Below, piece by piece: positions 35,770 to 44,482 of a stretch of 64,000 nt of DNA. The DNA is from Ruegeria sp. EL01 (GTDB taxonomy: Bacteria; Pseudomonadota; Alphaproteobacteria; Rhodobacterales; Rhodobacteraceae), in assembly GCF_900313035.1 (NCBI RefSeq), contig NZ_OMPS01000033.1:1-64000 (forward strand), in the 5' to 3' direction. Position 1 is the first letter of the stretch. Each line of letters begins with the position of its first letter. The position numbers and the translations under genes are program-made. Below the pieces are notes generated by a model. The model was not told the origin of the DNA. It worked only from the letters and a program-made list of their open reading frames with translations, and did not search any database.

Positions 35770-36537
35770 TTATTCCCAGAATTCGGCTTTCTTACGTGCC
35801 TTGAATGCCGCAAGTCCGGTCTGCAACTCTGGCTGCATGGCGGCAATGCGCCCTGCCAGCACTTCAAACACGCGCTCGCGCTCTTCCCCTTCGGCGGCAT
35901 TTATCAACATTTTGACCAATTCAGTCGCCACGGGGCCACGGTGGCGCATGCTATCCGCCAGCTGCGTGGCAGACGCCAGACCTTCACCCTGAGTGACGAC
36001 CTGATCGACCAACCCCAGACGCGCCGCCTCTTCGGCGTCAAACTGCGTTCCGAATACGGCCATGCGGCGGACAACCTGTGCCCCGAACCGGCGCACCGTG
36101 CGTTGTGTCCCTGACCAGCCGGGAATAATTCCCAAAGCAGGCTCAGGCTGGCCGATGCGGATATGGGCCTCGGCGATGCGCAAATCGGCACAGGCTGCCA
36201 GTTCAAGCCCGCCACCCAGCGCATGTCCATTCAGCACCGCAATGACCGGCTGTCGCAATCGCGCCAACGCATCCAGCGCCTGATGCCCGTCACGCAACCA
36301 GTGGCGCGCAAATCCGTCCGGTGAATGATCTGCCCACGCGTCGATGTCACCACCTGCGCAGAATGCACGGCCCGCGCCGGTCAGAATGACCACATGCGCA
36401 TCCTCGTCCCGTTCAATCCGGCGACACAGGGTCAACAGATCGTCCATCATGGCCTCGGTCAACGCATTCAGGCGATCGGGGCGGTTAAGGGTCAGTTGGG
36501 CGATGCCGTCAGCGATATCGAGCAGGAAATGATCCAT
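35770..36537 (-). CDS. Enoyl-CoA hydratase/isomerase family protein
   Basis: 255 residues of the crotonase fold: AFCAGGDIDAWADHSPDGFA (about 58-77), LNGHALGGGLELAACADLRI (about 101), and IGQPEPALGIIPGWSGTQRT (about 125), with FDAEEAARLGLVDQVV following. It differs from the crotonase at 20966-21751 but has the same partner, a fused CoA-transferase. The stop is 20 bp before the Dabb gene and the ATG overlaps the CoA-transferase stop by one base. Confidence 0.9.
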   Translation of the reverse strand: MDHFLLDIADGIAQLTLNRPDRLNALTEAMMDDLLTLCRRIERDEDAHVVILTGAGRAFCAGGDIDAWADHSPDGFARHWLRDGHQALDALARLRQPVIAVLNGHALGGGLELAACADLRIAEAHIRIGQPEPALGIIPGWSGTQRTVRRFGAQVVRRMAVFGTQFDAEEAARLGLVDQVVTQGEGLASATQLADSMRHRGPVATELVKMLINAAEGEERERVFEVLAGRIAAMQPELQTGLAAFKARKKAEFWE

Positions 36538-38117
36538 CAGGCGGCAGGCAACGCCAGCTCCATGAGGGCAGGATCAAACAGATCGGCTTCCATGGTCTTC
36601 AGGTCATCCGCCACCAGCAACTGCGTTGCCGCCTGATTGAGGATATCGCGTTGCAGGTCCAGCCCCGGCGCGACTTCAGTCACCACAAGCCCCACTTCGG
36701 TCAGTTTGATAACACAGCGTTCAGTGATGTAGGTGATATCCTGCCCCTGCGTCTGCGCGCGCTTACCCGAAAAGGAAATCTGATCAACCTCGTCGACGAA
36801 CTTTGCCACTTTACCCTCTTGCAGGATTTTGAGCTGTCCGTTTTCAACCGTCATCTTCGCACCCGCATTGAAGTTGCCCGAAAAGACAATTTTACGCGCA
36901 CGTGTCGTAATGTCCACAAAGCCGCCGGCACCGGCCGTCCGGTGTGGAATTGCCGACAGGCGGGACACGTTGACCGAACCGTGCCTGTCGACCTCAAGAA
37001 AGGACAGTAGCGACGCGTCAAAACCCCCCGCCTGGAAATAGCAGAACTGATGCGGTGATGGTACGAAAGCCTCGGCATTTGCCGAGCAACCGAATTTGAA
37101 ATCCAGCAAAGGCACACCACCCACTGCGCCCTGCTCAATCATCCAGGTCACAGCACCGTGCAACCCCTCTTCGACAAGAATGCGCGGTACGTTAGCCGAG
37201 ATACCAAAGCCAATATTGACCGCCCAACCGTCCTTCAGCTCTTTGGCGACACGGCGGGCGATGACCTTGCCAATGTTGAATTCTGCGGTGCGGAAGCTAT
37301 CGATTGGTCGGGTCAGCTCGCCCGAGATTGCAGGATCATATTCAGTTGCGGTGGTCTGTAACTGTTCCGGCGCTTCAACGATGGCATCAACCAATATACC
37401 CGGCACATGCACGTCATGCGGGCGAATACTGCCCGCCGCAGCGATGCGTTTGGCCTGAGCAATAACGACACCTCCGTTATTGCGGGCCGCCAGCGCCATC
37501 TCCATCGCGCCCAAATAGGCGCCCTCATGCTCAAAGCTCAGGTTGCCCTTTTCGTCGGCCGTAGTGGCCCGGATAATGGCCACATTCGGGGCCATGGACT
37601 TGAAATACAGCCAGTCTTCGCCTTCAAACTCCATCCGCTTGACGATGGGTTCGGCGCGGGCGGCATCGTTCATCGCGCAGCCCTCGATATCGGGGTCGAC
37701 AAAGGTGTCCATGCCGACTTTGGTCAGAACACCCGGACGCTTGGCCGCCGCTTCGCGCAGCATGTCGAAGATGATGCCCGAGGGCACGTTATAGGCACGC
37801 ACCTGATCGGCCGTGATCATCTGCCAGATCAGCGGTGGTTCCGCCTTGCTGGGCCCCGACGGGTACGACCCGCCGATGATTCGCGTCAGAAGTCCCGGCT
37901 TGGCCATATGATCCACGCCTTTTGTACCGAACATATCGCCCGCGGCGATGGGGTGAATCGTGGTCAGATTCCTTGGCGCGGCTTCGTCGTCGAACCGCTC
38001 GCCAATGCCTTTCAGGACCGCATCCGGGCAGCACAAACCACTGGATGAATTCACTGCAACAGTGGCCCCGTCAGGTAAAAGATTGGCTGCCTCGCGTGCC
38101 GTCATCTGCTTGGTCAT
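36537..38117 (-). CDS. Fused-subunit CoA-transferase (family I), second copy
   Basis: 526 residues. The alpha-like half has DGATVAVNSSSGLCCPDAVL, LLTRIIGGSYPSGPSKAEPP and KVGMDTFVDPDIEGCAMND. The beta-like half has GWAVNIGFGISANVPRILVE and the catalytic segment VTWMIEQGAVGGVPLLD, with Glu in EQG, followed by HQFCYFQAGGFDASLLSF. It is colinear with the CoA-transferase at 21748-23268 and clearly a paralogue, differing mainly in the substrate side. It is first in the leftward operon CoA-transferase, crotonase, Dabb, glycerate kinase. GAGGA precedes the ATG, and operator site 3 lies 16-31 bp upstream. Confidence 0.9.
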   Translation of the reverse strand: MTKQMTAREAANLLPDGATVAVNSSSGLCCPDAVLKGIGERFDDEAAPRNLTTIHPIAAGDMFGTKGVDHMAKPGLLTRIIGGSYPSGPSKAEPPLIWQMITADQVRAYNVPSGIIFDMLREAAAKRPGVLTKVGMDTFVDPDIEGCAMNDAARAEPIVKRMEFEGEDWLYFKSMAPNVAIIRATTADEKGNLSFEHEGAYLGAMEMALAARNNGGVVIAQAKRIAAAGSIRPHDVHVPGILVDAIVEAPEQLQTTATEYDPAISGELTRPIDSFRTAEFNIGKVIARRVAKELKDGWAVNIGFGISANVPRILVEEGLHGAVTWMIEQGAVGGVPLLDFKFGCSANAEAFVPSPHQFCYFQAGGFDASLLSFLEVDRHGSVNVSRLSAIPHRTAGAGGFVDITTRARKIVFSGNFNAGAKMTVENGQLKILQEGKVAKFVDEVDQISFSGKRAQTQGQDITYITERCVIKLTEVGLVVTEVAPGLDLQRDILNQAATQLLVADDLKTMEADLFDPALMELALPAA

Positions 38118-38132
38118 GCGATCCTCACAAAA

Positions 38133-38148
38133 GTAACTGGTTGGTTAT
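38133..38148. promoter_or_regulatory. TetR-type operator, site 3 (GTAACTGGTTGGTTAT)
   Basis: An imperfect inverted repeat GTAACT-GGTT-GGTTAT, 16 bp before the start of the leftward CoA-transferase operon. Same sequence class as sites 1, 2 and 4. Confidence 0.72.
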
Positions 38149-38219
38149 AGAACATATGCCTCGCACAACTTATGAAATCAACTCGAAACTGGGCCGGGTT
38201 GCAATTGACCCGACATAAA

Positions 38220-38235
38220 GTAACCATTAGGTTAC
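38220..38235. promoter_or_regulatory. TetR-type operator, site 4 (GTAACCATTAGGTTAC)
   Basis: A perfect inverted repeat GTAACC-ATTA-GGTTAC ending 27 bp before the rightward aldo/keto reductase ATG. With site 3 it covers both directions of this divergent promoter region. Confidence 0.78.
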
Positions 38236-38262
38236 TTGTGAATTTGCCGCGGGAGGTCCAGC

Positions 38263-39081
38263 ATGAACATCTATTTCCAGAACACAAATCAACGCTCATT
38301 CGGCACGTTTCCCCTGACCGGAGATGAGTTGCGCGATGCCATGATGATCGCGGCCGAGGTCGGCTATCGCTCGTTCGATACGGCACAAATGTATGAGAAT
38401 GAACAGGAAACCGGCGCGGCGCTGGCCGAGCTTGGTCTTGGCCGAGATGAGATGTGCGTTACCACCAAGGTACACCCCGACAATTTCACCGAAGCCGCCT
38501 TTCTGCCCTCGGTCGAGGAAAGCCTGAAGAAGCTGCAACTGGATTATGCCGATGTTCTGCTGCTGCACTGGCCCCCGATCGGAGGCGATATCGCGCCGTC
38601 GCTGAAACTGCTTGAACAGGCCCATGCCAAAGGGTTGACGCGGAATATCGGAGTGTCGAACTACACCGCCCGGATGATGCGGGACGCGACCAGCATCATC
38701 GACACGCCGCTGGTCACAAACCAGGTCGAATTCCACCCGTTGCTGAATCAGGATATCCTGCTGGCGGCGGCGGCGGAAACCGGCATTCCATTGTCCTCCT
38801 ACTGCTCGGTCGCACGGGGTGAGGTGTTCAAGCATCCCATCTTTGCCGACATTGGCGCAGGGTATGGCAAGACCGCAGGTCAGGTTGTGCTCCGCTGGAT
38901 TTTGCAGAAGGGTGTTTCGATCAATACCATGTCTACCAAGCGCGCCAATATCGAGGCGAACTTCAACGTCATGGATTTCACCCTGTCCAGCATTGACATG
39001 GACCGTATCGATGTCATGACCCAGACCGGTTTCCGGATCGTGGGCGAGGATCTGGTCCCCTGGGCTCCCAAGTGGGACTGA
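38263..39081 (+). CDS. Aldo/keto reductase (2,5-diketo-gluconate reductase-like)
   Basis: 272 residues. VGYRSFDTAQMYENEQETGA (about 29-48) holds the catalytic Asp and Tyr, CVTTKVHPDNFTEAAFLPSV the Lys, and LLLHWPPIGGDIAPSLKLL the His. GLTRNIGVSNYTARMMRDAT and VTNQVEFHPLLNQDILLAAA are AKR family signatures, and STKRANIEANFNVMDF the C-terminal cofactor segment. It reduces a keto-sugar, or oxidises a sugar alcohol, with NADP(H). It is a single-gene unit behind operator site 4 with GGGAGG as ribosome-binding site. Confidence 0.92.
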   Translation: MNIYFQNTNQRSFGTFPLTGDELRDAMMIAAEVGYRSFDTAQMYENEQETGAALAELGLGRDEMCVTTKVHPDNFTEAAFLPSVEESLKKLQLDYADVLLLHWPPIGGDIAPSLKLLEQAHAKGLTRNIGVSNYTARMMRDATSIIDTPLVTNQVEFHPLLNQDILLAAAAETGIPLSSYCSVARGEVFKHPIFADIGAGYGKTAGQVVLRWILQKGVSINTMSTKRANIEANFNVMDFTLSSIDMDRIDVMTQTGFRIVGEDLVPWAPKWD

Positions 39082-39085
39082 CGCA

Positions 39086-39117
39086 TAAAAAAGGGCGGTG
39101 CCGATTTAGGCACCGCC
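39086..39117 (-). terminator. Rho-independent terminator of the importer-dehydrogenase operon
   Basis: A perfect 9-bp stem, GGCGGTGCC (39094-39102) with GGCACCGCC (39109-39117), around a GATTTA loop. Read on the minus strand it is followed by CTTTTTTT, so it ends the long leftward operon whose last gene stops at 39159. On the plus strand it has no T-run, so it would only partly stop the AKR transcript. Confidence 0.85.
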
Positions 39118-39158
39118 AGTCTGGGGAGTTAACTCAAGCCTTTTGAGAGCGGATCAGC

Positions 39159-40760
39159 TCAGTGATTACCCCGGATCATGTCAGAGGCTTTTTCCGCCAT
39201 CATGATCGTTGGTGCATTTGTGTTTGATCCGATCAGGCTGGGCATAGCCGAGCTGTCGCAAACCCTCAGACCGTCGACACCATGCACACGCATCTGCGGA
39301 TCAACCACAGCCATGTCATCCACACCCATCTTGCAGGTGCAGGTAGGGTGGTACGAGGTCCGGCCATATTGTCTTGCATAGGCCTCGAACTCTGATTGAG
39401 TTTTTACGCTGTCATCAGGAAAGCGGATCTGACGGATGTATTTCTGCAAGCTTTTCTGCCGGAAAATCTCAACGCTGCGTTTCACACCTTCGACCGAGGC
39501 TTGCAGATCATCCGGATGCCCCAGGAAGTTGGGATCAACCAACGGCATGTCTTCCACCCGGTTTGACCGCAACCGTACCGTTCCCCGCGTCTTGGGGCGT
39601 ACCGTATAGGAATTCAATGTGATGCCGGAACTGCCCTTGGGCACACTCGGCACACCGGCTTCAGCCCCTGCCCCGGCCAGGAAATGGAACTGCAAATCGG
39701 GCACAGGCGCGGAATTGTCGCCGTACCAGAATGCGCCACCTTCGACCACGTTGGATGCCACAGGGCCGGAACCGAAGAGATAGTACTGAATACCCGCCCA
39801 TACTGCCCAATGTGGTTTGTTGTATTTGTCGAGACTTTGGTGGCCATTCAATTCCGCCACGATATCAATGCCGAAATGATCGTTCAGATTTTCGCCTACG
39901 CCAGGCAGATCCTGTTTGACCTCGATCCCGTGCTCACGCAGATGGGCCGCAGGACCAACACCCGAAAGCATCATCAGCTTGGGCGTGCCGATTGCGCCCG
40001 AGGTAACCAACACCTCCTGATCGGCGGTCACGGTCTGGATCTCTCCGCCCCTGGCATATTCAACGCCGGTTGCGCGCCCGCCTTCGATCGCGATCCGATG
40101 CACCTGGCATCCTGTCTCGACCGTCAGGTTCGGGCGTGACAAAGCCGGTTTCAGATACCCCACCGCCGCCGAGCAGCGCTTGGCGTTCCAGGTTGTCGTC
40201 TGATACACCCCGGCCCCTTCCTGAACGGGGCCATTGAAATCGGGGTTGTAGGGAATGCCTGCCTCCTGACAGGACCGCACAAAGGCGCGGGTCATCTCCT
40301 GCGGCGCGGCGAGGTTTGACACCCCCAGCGGGCCGTCAGTGCCGTGCCAGTCGCCGGACAGGATGGCGTTGCGTTCGGACCGGACGAAATATTTCTGGAT
40401 GTCCTTGAAGGCCCAGCCCTCACAGCCTTCTTCATTGGCCCAGCGGTCATAATCGACGGGATTGCCACGGGTGAACACCTCGGCGTTGATCGAACTGCCG
40501 CCACCAATCACTCGCCCCTGCGCATAGGGGATTTCGCGGTTGTTGGCATTGGCCTGCGGCACCGTGGTAAAGCCCCAAGTGTGTGGCCCGTCGGTCATTT
40601 TGGCAAATCCCACAGGCATGTGGATCAGTGGGTGGCTGTCCTTGCCGCCCGCCTCAAGCAGCAGTACCCTGACCGCGCTGTCCTCGGTCAGCCGATTGGC
40701 CAGCACGCACCCGGCGGAACCACCGCCAACGACTACATAATCATATCCGCTCTGCGCCAT
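39159..40760 (-). CDS. GMC-family FAD oxidoreductase, second copy
   Basis: 533 residues from ATG 40760, which overlaps the aldehyde-dehydrogenase stop as TAATG. FAD motif VVGGGSAGCVLANRLTED, GRVIGGGSSINAEVFTRGNP, GMC signature GAIGTPKLMMLSGVGP and the C-terminal SYHPTCTCKMGVDDMAVVDP with the active-site His. It is strongly similar along its length to the protein at 19377-20969 (shared HIPAGFAKM/HMPVGFAKM, DWHGTDGPL-VSNL and PDLQFHFL-GAGAEAGV blocks), so one arose by duplication or both were gained as part of related clusters. It oxidises an alcohol group of the imported compound, as inferred from the operon. Confidence 0.92.
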   Translation of the reverse strand: MAQSGYDYVVVGGGSAGCVLANRLTEDSAVRVLLLEAGGKDSHPLIHMPVGFAKMTDGPHTWGFTTVPQANANNREIPYAQGRVIGGGSSINAEVFTRGNPVDYDRWANEEGCEGWAFKDIQKYFVRSERNAILSGDWHGTDGPLGVSNLAAPQEMTRAFVRSCQEAGIPYNPDFNGPVQEGAGVYQTTTWNAKRCSAAVGYLKPALSRPNLTVETGCQVHRIAIEGGRATGVEYARGGEIQTVTADQEVLVTSGAIGTPKLMMLSGVGPAAHLREHGIEVKQDLPGVGENLNDHFGIDIVAELNGHQSLDKYNKPHWAVWAGIQYYLFGSGPVASNVVEGGAFWYGDNSAPVPDLQFHFLAGAGAEAGVPSVPKGSSGITLNSYTVRPKTRGTVRLRSNRVEDMPLVDPNFLGHPDDLQASVEGVKRSVEIFRQKSLQKYIRQIRFPDDSVKTQSEFEAYARQYGRTSYHPTCTCKMGVDDMAVVDPQMRVHGVDGLRVCDSSAMPSLIGSNTNAPTIMMAEKASDMIRGNH

Positions 40761-42262
40761 TACTCTACCCAATGTGCCCGTTTGCCGATCTCGACATGGA
40801 TCGACTTGACCTGTGTGTATTCCTCAACCCCGTGCATCCCGCCCTCACGACCCCAGCCTGAGGCCTTGAAGCCGCCGATGGGCAGTTCAGGGCCACCGGC
40901 CAGCGTGGTGTTGACCCAGAATCGTCCCGCTTGCACCCGGCGCGAAATGGTCAGAGCCTTGTCGATATTCTTGGTCCAGACGCTTGCGGCCAGCCCATAT
41001 TCGGTGTCGTTGGCAATCGAGATCGCCTCATCCAGTGTATCGAATGGGATCACGCAGAGGACGGGGCCGAAAATCTCTTCGCGTGCAATCGCCATGTCAT
41101 TGGTGACATTGGTGAAGACAACCGGATCGATATATTGCCCGCCCGCAATTTCGGGCATGGTACCGCCGGTCAGCATCGTGGCGCCCTCGTCCTGACCTTT
41201 GCCGATATAGGACAGGATCGTGCGGTTCTGCGCATCCGTGGTGATCGCCCCGGCCTGTGTCCGCTCGTCCAGCGGATCGCCCACGCGGACCTTGCGCAGT
41301 TTGTCCGCCACCATCTCGGCGAATTTATCCGCGACCGAGCGTTCGACCAGCAGCCTTGCCCCTGATACGCAGCACTGGCCGGTGTTGAACGCGATGCCGA
41401 AGGCAACGCCGTCGGCGGCGTCCTCCAGATCGGCATCGGCGAACACGATCTGCGGGTTCTTGCCGCCCAGCTCCAGCCCAAGTTTTTTGAAGTTGCTCTG
41501 TCCCGAGGCCGCAACCACCGACCGGCCCACGGCGGTCGAGCCGGTGAACGACAGCATGTCCACATCCATATGTTCGGCCAGTTTCTGGCCGATGACACTG
41601 CCCGATCCTGTGACCACGTTGAACACCCCGTCCGGCAACCCGGCTTCTGACAGGATTTCCGCCAACAGCAGGGTTGTGGCGCTGGTCACTTCGGAAGGTT
41701 TGGCCACAATCGTACAGCCCGAAGCCAGAATGTAGGGCACCCGTTCACACAGGATCAGAAACGGGAAGTTCCATGGGGTGATCAGACCAACCACGCCCAC
41801 GGGTTCGCGTGTGACGATTCCCATCGCCCCGTCGCCGCTGTTATTGAAGCTGTCGCCGTGCAGCGCCCGTGCAAGGCCCGAGGCGAACTCGAACATGCCA
41901 ACAGTGCCCTGAACCTCGGCCCGGGCCTGGCTGATCGGTTTGCCGTTTTCCAGCGTTTCCCAATAGGCAATGTCGTCCGCACGGTCGCGGATCAGCCCTG
42001 CGGCTTTCAGCAGCACCGCCGCCCGATCGGCCCCCGACAGACCGCACCAGCGCCGGTCATCGAACGCCGTGCGTGCCGAGGCGACAGCGGCGTTCAGATC
42101 ATCCTCGGTGCAGCGCGGGATACGCGTCACCGGAACTCCGTGGCCGGGCGAGGATCGCTCGAACACATCCCTGTTGGCGGCCTCGACCGATTTGCCATCC
42201 ATGAAGAACCCGAAGGTACGCGGGGTCGAAGGTGGGGTCAGAATCTGGCTTTGTTGATCCAT
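40760..42262 (-). CDS. NAD(P)-dependent aldehyde dehydrogenase
   Basis: 500 residues from ATG 42262 (MDQQSQILTPPSTPRTFGFF), with GGAG nine bases upstream. ALDH blocks are PVGVVGLITPWNFPFLILCE, GLPDGVFNVVTGSGSVIGQK, KKLGLELGGKNPQIVFADAD with the general-base Glu, and GIAFNTGQCCVSGARLLVER with the nucleophilic Cys. REEIFGPVLCVIPFD and the C-terminal FWVNTTLAGGPELPIGGFK are also typical. It would turn the aldehyde made by the neighbouring alcohol dehydrogenase or GMC enzyme into the acid that a CoA-transferase can activate. Confidence 0.95.
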   Translation of the reverse strand: MDQQSQILTPPSTPRTFGFFMDGKSVEAANRDVFERSSPGHGVPVTRIPRCTEDDLNAAVASARTAFDDRRWCGLSGADRAAVLLKAAGLIRDRADDIAYWETLENGKPISQARAEVQGTVGMFEFASGLARALHGDSFNNSGDGAMGIVTREPVGVVGLITPWNFPFLILCERVPYILASGCTIVAKPSEVTSATTLLLAEILSEAGLPDGVFNVVTGSGSVIGQKLAEHMDVDMLSFTGSTAVGRSVVAASGQSNFKKLGLELGGKNPQIVFADADLEDAADGVAFGIAFNTGQCCVSGARLLVERSVADKFAEMVADKLRKVRVGDPLDERTQAGAITTDAQNRTILSYIGKGQDEGATMLTGGTMPEIAGGQYIDPVVFTNVTNDMAIAREEIFGPVLCVIPFDTLDEAISIANDTEYGLAASVWTKNIDKALTISRRVQAGRFWVNTTLAGGPELPIGGFKASGWGREGGMHGVEEYTQVKSIHVEIGKRAHWVE

Positions 42263-42331
42263 TGAAGGTACTCCATCATATCGGGGCGACGCGGTTCCGA
42301 ACAAGGTGTCCAGCCCGTCGCGAAAAACATT

Positions 42332-42475
42332 TCAATGCCCATCCATCGATGTCGGCGCATCGTGCCATTGGTGCAGATCGTCGCCCGTGGCGGGGTCTTT
42401 GTCCGGGGTCAGCAGCGGAGCCCGGCTGTCGGGGATCATGCCTTCGGGTCTGGATGTGTCAACTTCAACAGTCAC
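42332..42475 (-). CDS. Possible small protein (47 aa) inside the dehydrogenase operon
   Basis: Between alcohol and aldehyde dehydrogenase genes, a GTG at 42475 preceded by GGGAGGAAAGACAC opens a 47-codon frame. It starts MTVEVDTSRPEGMIPDSRAP, continues LLTPDKDPATGDDLHQWHD and ends before TGA at 42332-42334. It is acidic, proline-rich and probably disordered, with no Cys. The strong ribosome-binding site and the otherwise tight operon argue that it is translated. Function unknown; it could instead be a leader left from a decayed gene. Confidence 0.5.
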   Translation of the reverse strand: MTVEVDTSRPEGMIPDSRAPLLTPDKDPATGDDLHQWHDAPTSMDGH

Positions 42476-42496
42476 GTGTCTTTCCTCCCTCTTTGG

Positions 42497-43534
42497 CTAG
42501 TGCGTTAGAGCGATCTGTGTCTTCAGATCCCGGGGCCGGTCGGCAAAGCTGTCAAAAGCGTCCTGTATCTGATCCAGCGGATATGTGGCAGCTGTAAAGC
42601 GTTCGGTCCTGATCCGGCCATGGGTCAGCATGGTCAGCGCATCGTGCATGTCCTGCCCCATCCCCGCAACCGACCCTTTGATCGAGTTCTCCTGAAGGAT
42701 GGTTTGCAGGATATCAACGGGCAACATCTCATCCGCGCCAGTAAGGCCGAACGCCGCGATATGGCCGCCCTTGCGGATCAGGCGCGTGGCCTGCCGGTAG
42801 AGGGCGGGCAGGCCGACGCTTTCGATCACTACATCCGCGCCGCGCCCGTCGGTATGGCGCATCACGACGTCCTCCAGTTCCGCAGGGTCGGTGACGCCGA
42901 CATCGGCCCCGGCCTCAAGCGCCATATTCACGCGATCTTCGGACAGGTCCGCGACGATGATCGGGGCCGCGCCAATGGTGCGCAACAATTGCACATGCAG
43001 GTTGCCGATCGGTCCTGCACCCAGAACAACGACGGATTGCCCGAAGGTGATATTGGCCTTGCGCGCGCACCGCACGACACAAGCCAGCGGTTCAGTCAGG
43101 GCCAGAACCTCGGTCGGGACAGTGTCAGGCGCGGGAATGACCAGCCGCGCGGGCACCGCGATATATTCCGCAAAGGCCCCATCCATGGTGATGCCCATCT
43201 GCTGCATGTCGGGACAGTTGAGAACCTCGTTGCGGCGGCACCAGTAGCATGTACCGCAGCCGATATTCATATCGACCACAACCGGGCTGCCCGGGGTCAG
43301 CCCCTGGACATCTTGGCCCAGCTCGGCAATCGTGCCGGTGAATTCATGACCTGGGATCATCGGCAGGCTGTCCGCCGCGTAGTGGCCGTTGAAGATATGC
43401 ATGTCGGTGCCACAAATCCCGACCCGCGAAATGCGGACCAGTACTTCGCCCCGCCCGGGTTCGGGGCGCGGAACCTGTTGCACCTCGAACTGGCCCGGCC
43501 GGACCAGAACGGCGGCTTTCATGGTGGCGGTCAC
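42497..43534 (-). CDS. Zinc-dependent medium-chain alcohol dehydrogenase (threonine/sorbitol-dehydrogenase type)
   Basis: 345 residues. Catalytic-zinc residues are in RVGICGTDMHIFNGHYAADS and MIPGHEFTGTIAELG (Cys, His-Glu). The structural-zinc cysteines are in CGTCYWCRRNEVLNC. The nucleotide motif VVVLGAGPIGNLHVQLLRTI is near residue 170, with the cofactor-selective Asp in IIVADLSEDR favouring NAD. Polyol and sugar-alcohol dehydrogenases share this layout. It overlaps the upstream permease gene by 4 bp, so oxidation follows directly on import in the operon order. Confidence 0.93.
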   Translation of the reverse strand: MTATMKAAVLVRPGQFEVQQVPRPEPGRGEVLVRISRVGICGTDMHIFNGHYAADSLPMIPGHEFTGTIAELGQDVQGLTPGSPVVVDMNIGCGTCYWCRRNEVLNCPDMQQMGITMDGAFAEYIAVPARLVIPAPDTVPTEVLALTEPLACVVRCARKANITFGQSVVVLGAGPIGNLHVQLLRTIGAAPIIVADLSEDRVNMALEAGADVGVTDPAELEDVVMRHTDGRGADVVIESVGLPALYRQATRLIRKGGHIAAFGLTGADEMLPVDILQTILQENSIKGSVAGMGQDMHDALTMLTHGRIRTERFTAATYPLDQIQDAFDSFADRPRDLKTQIALTH

Positions 43535-44472
43535 TTGACCACCCGTAGCTTGGACCGGTCAATCGTCAGCGCGATGGCCACGATCAGGATCAGGCCGAAC
43601 ACCATCTGTTGCCGTGTTGCGTCCACCTCGAAATACAGCATCGACGAACGGATCACGGCGACAATCAGCGTTCCGATCAGGGTGTTGATCACCCCGCCAA
43701 CCCCGCCGGTCAGCGGTGTTCCCCCGACCAGTACCGCAACGATGGCAGGCAGAAGGAACCCGTTCGCCAATGTCGGAGAACCACCCGAAAGCTTGACCGC
43801 AAACAGAAGGCCCGCAATCGCCGCCAACCCGCCGGACAGGGCGAAGGCCATGATCTTGATGCGGTTGACGTTCAGACCCGAGGCCACCGCAGCGGGTTCA
43901 CCCGCGCCCACGGCCTTGAGCGCGCGTCCGAAGGTCGTGCGCGATTGCAGGAACCATGCGCCCAGAACCAGCGCGGCGGCGATGAACAACTCGCTCGGGA
44001 TGCCCGCGACCGAGCCCGTCATCCAGCCAAAGGTCGAATCGCGCAGCGTGGCATCCATGAACAAAGCGCGCTGGCCCGACATGTATTGTGCAGCCGAAAA
44101 CGCTATGCCCCCGACCGCCAGTGTCGAGATAAAGGACGGCACGAACAGCCGGGTTGTCACAAACCCCGAGATGCTGCCAAGAACCACGCCCGACAGGATA
44201 CACAGCACTGCCGCCCCGATACCAAAGGTGGGCAATGCGATTGTGGCGATCACTGTGGTCATGTTGGCAATCGACTGCGCCGACAGGTCGATGCCACCGA
44301 TATAGATCGCGAAGGTCATACCTAGCGCCATGATGAACAGCGGCACGATATCCGCCGCCATCGAGATCAGGTTCGCGGGCCGCAGAAAGTTCGAATCTGC
44401 GATGCCGACAACAAGCACAAGCGCCAGCAGGGTGATCCAGGGCAGATGCGGTTTGATACGTTCAAAACTCAT
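43531..44472 (-). CDS. Ribose-type ABC transporter permease (RbsC/BPD_transp_2), second
   Basis: 313 residues with about eight to ten hydrophobic segments. Family blocks are MALGMTFAIYIGGIDLSAQS (about 51), SGLNVNRIKIMAFALSGGLA (about 195) and VAVLVGGTPLTGGVGGVINT (about 240). It pairs with the permease at 46002-46967, to which it is similar. It lies 10 bp after the ATPase gene and overlaps the alcohol dehydrogenase gene. Confidence 0.93.
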   Translation of the reverse strand: MSFERIKPHLPWITLLALVLVVGIADSNFLRPANLISMAADIVPLFIMALGMTFAIYIGGIDLSAQSIANMTTVIATIALPTFGIGAAVLCILSGVVLGSISGFVTTRLFVPSFISTLAVGGIAFSAAQYMSGQRALFMDATLRDSTFGWMTGSVAGIPSELFIAAALVLGAWFLQSRTTFGRALKAVGAGEPAAVASGLNVNRIKIMAFALSGGLAAIAGLLFAVKLSGGSPTLANGFLLPAIVAVLVGGTPLTGGVGGVINTLIGTLIVAVIRSSMLYFEVDATRQQMVFGLILIVAIALTIDRSKLRVVK

Positions 44473-44482
44473 ATGGTCGGCC

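Noticed and set aside
39086..39117. Hairpin as terminator of the rightward AKR gene
   Set aside because: On the plus strand no T-run follows; the T-run is on the minus strand, so it belongs to the leftward operon.
42620..44305. 561-codon open frame on the plus strand
   Set aside because: It is antisense across the alcohol dehydrogenase and permease genes, which have full family motifs; the composition is that of a GC-rich shadow frame and it has no ribosome-binding site.
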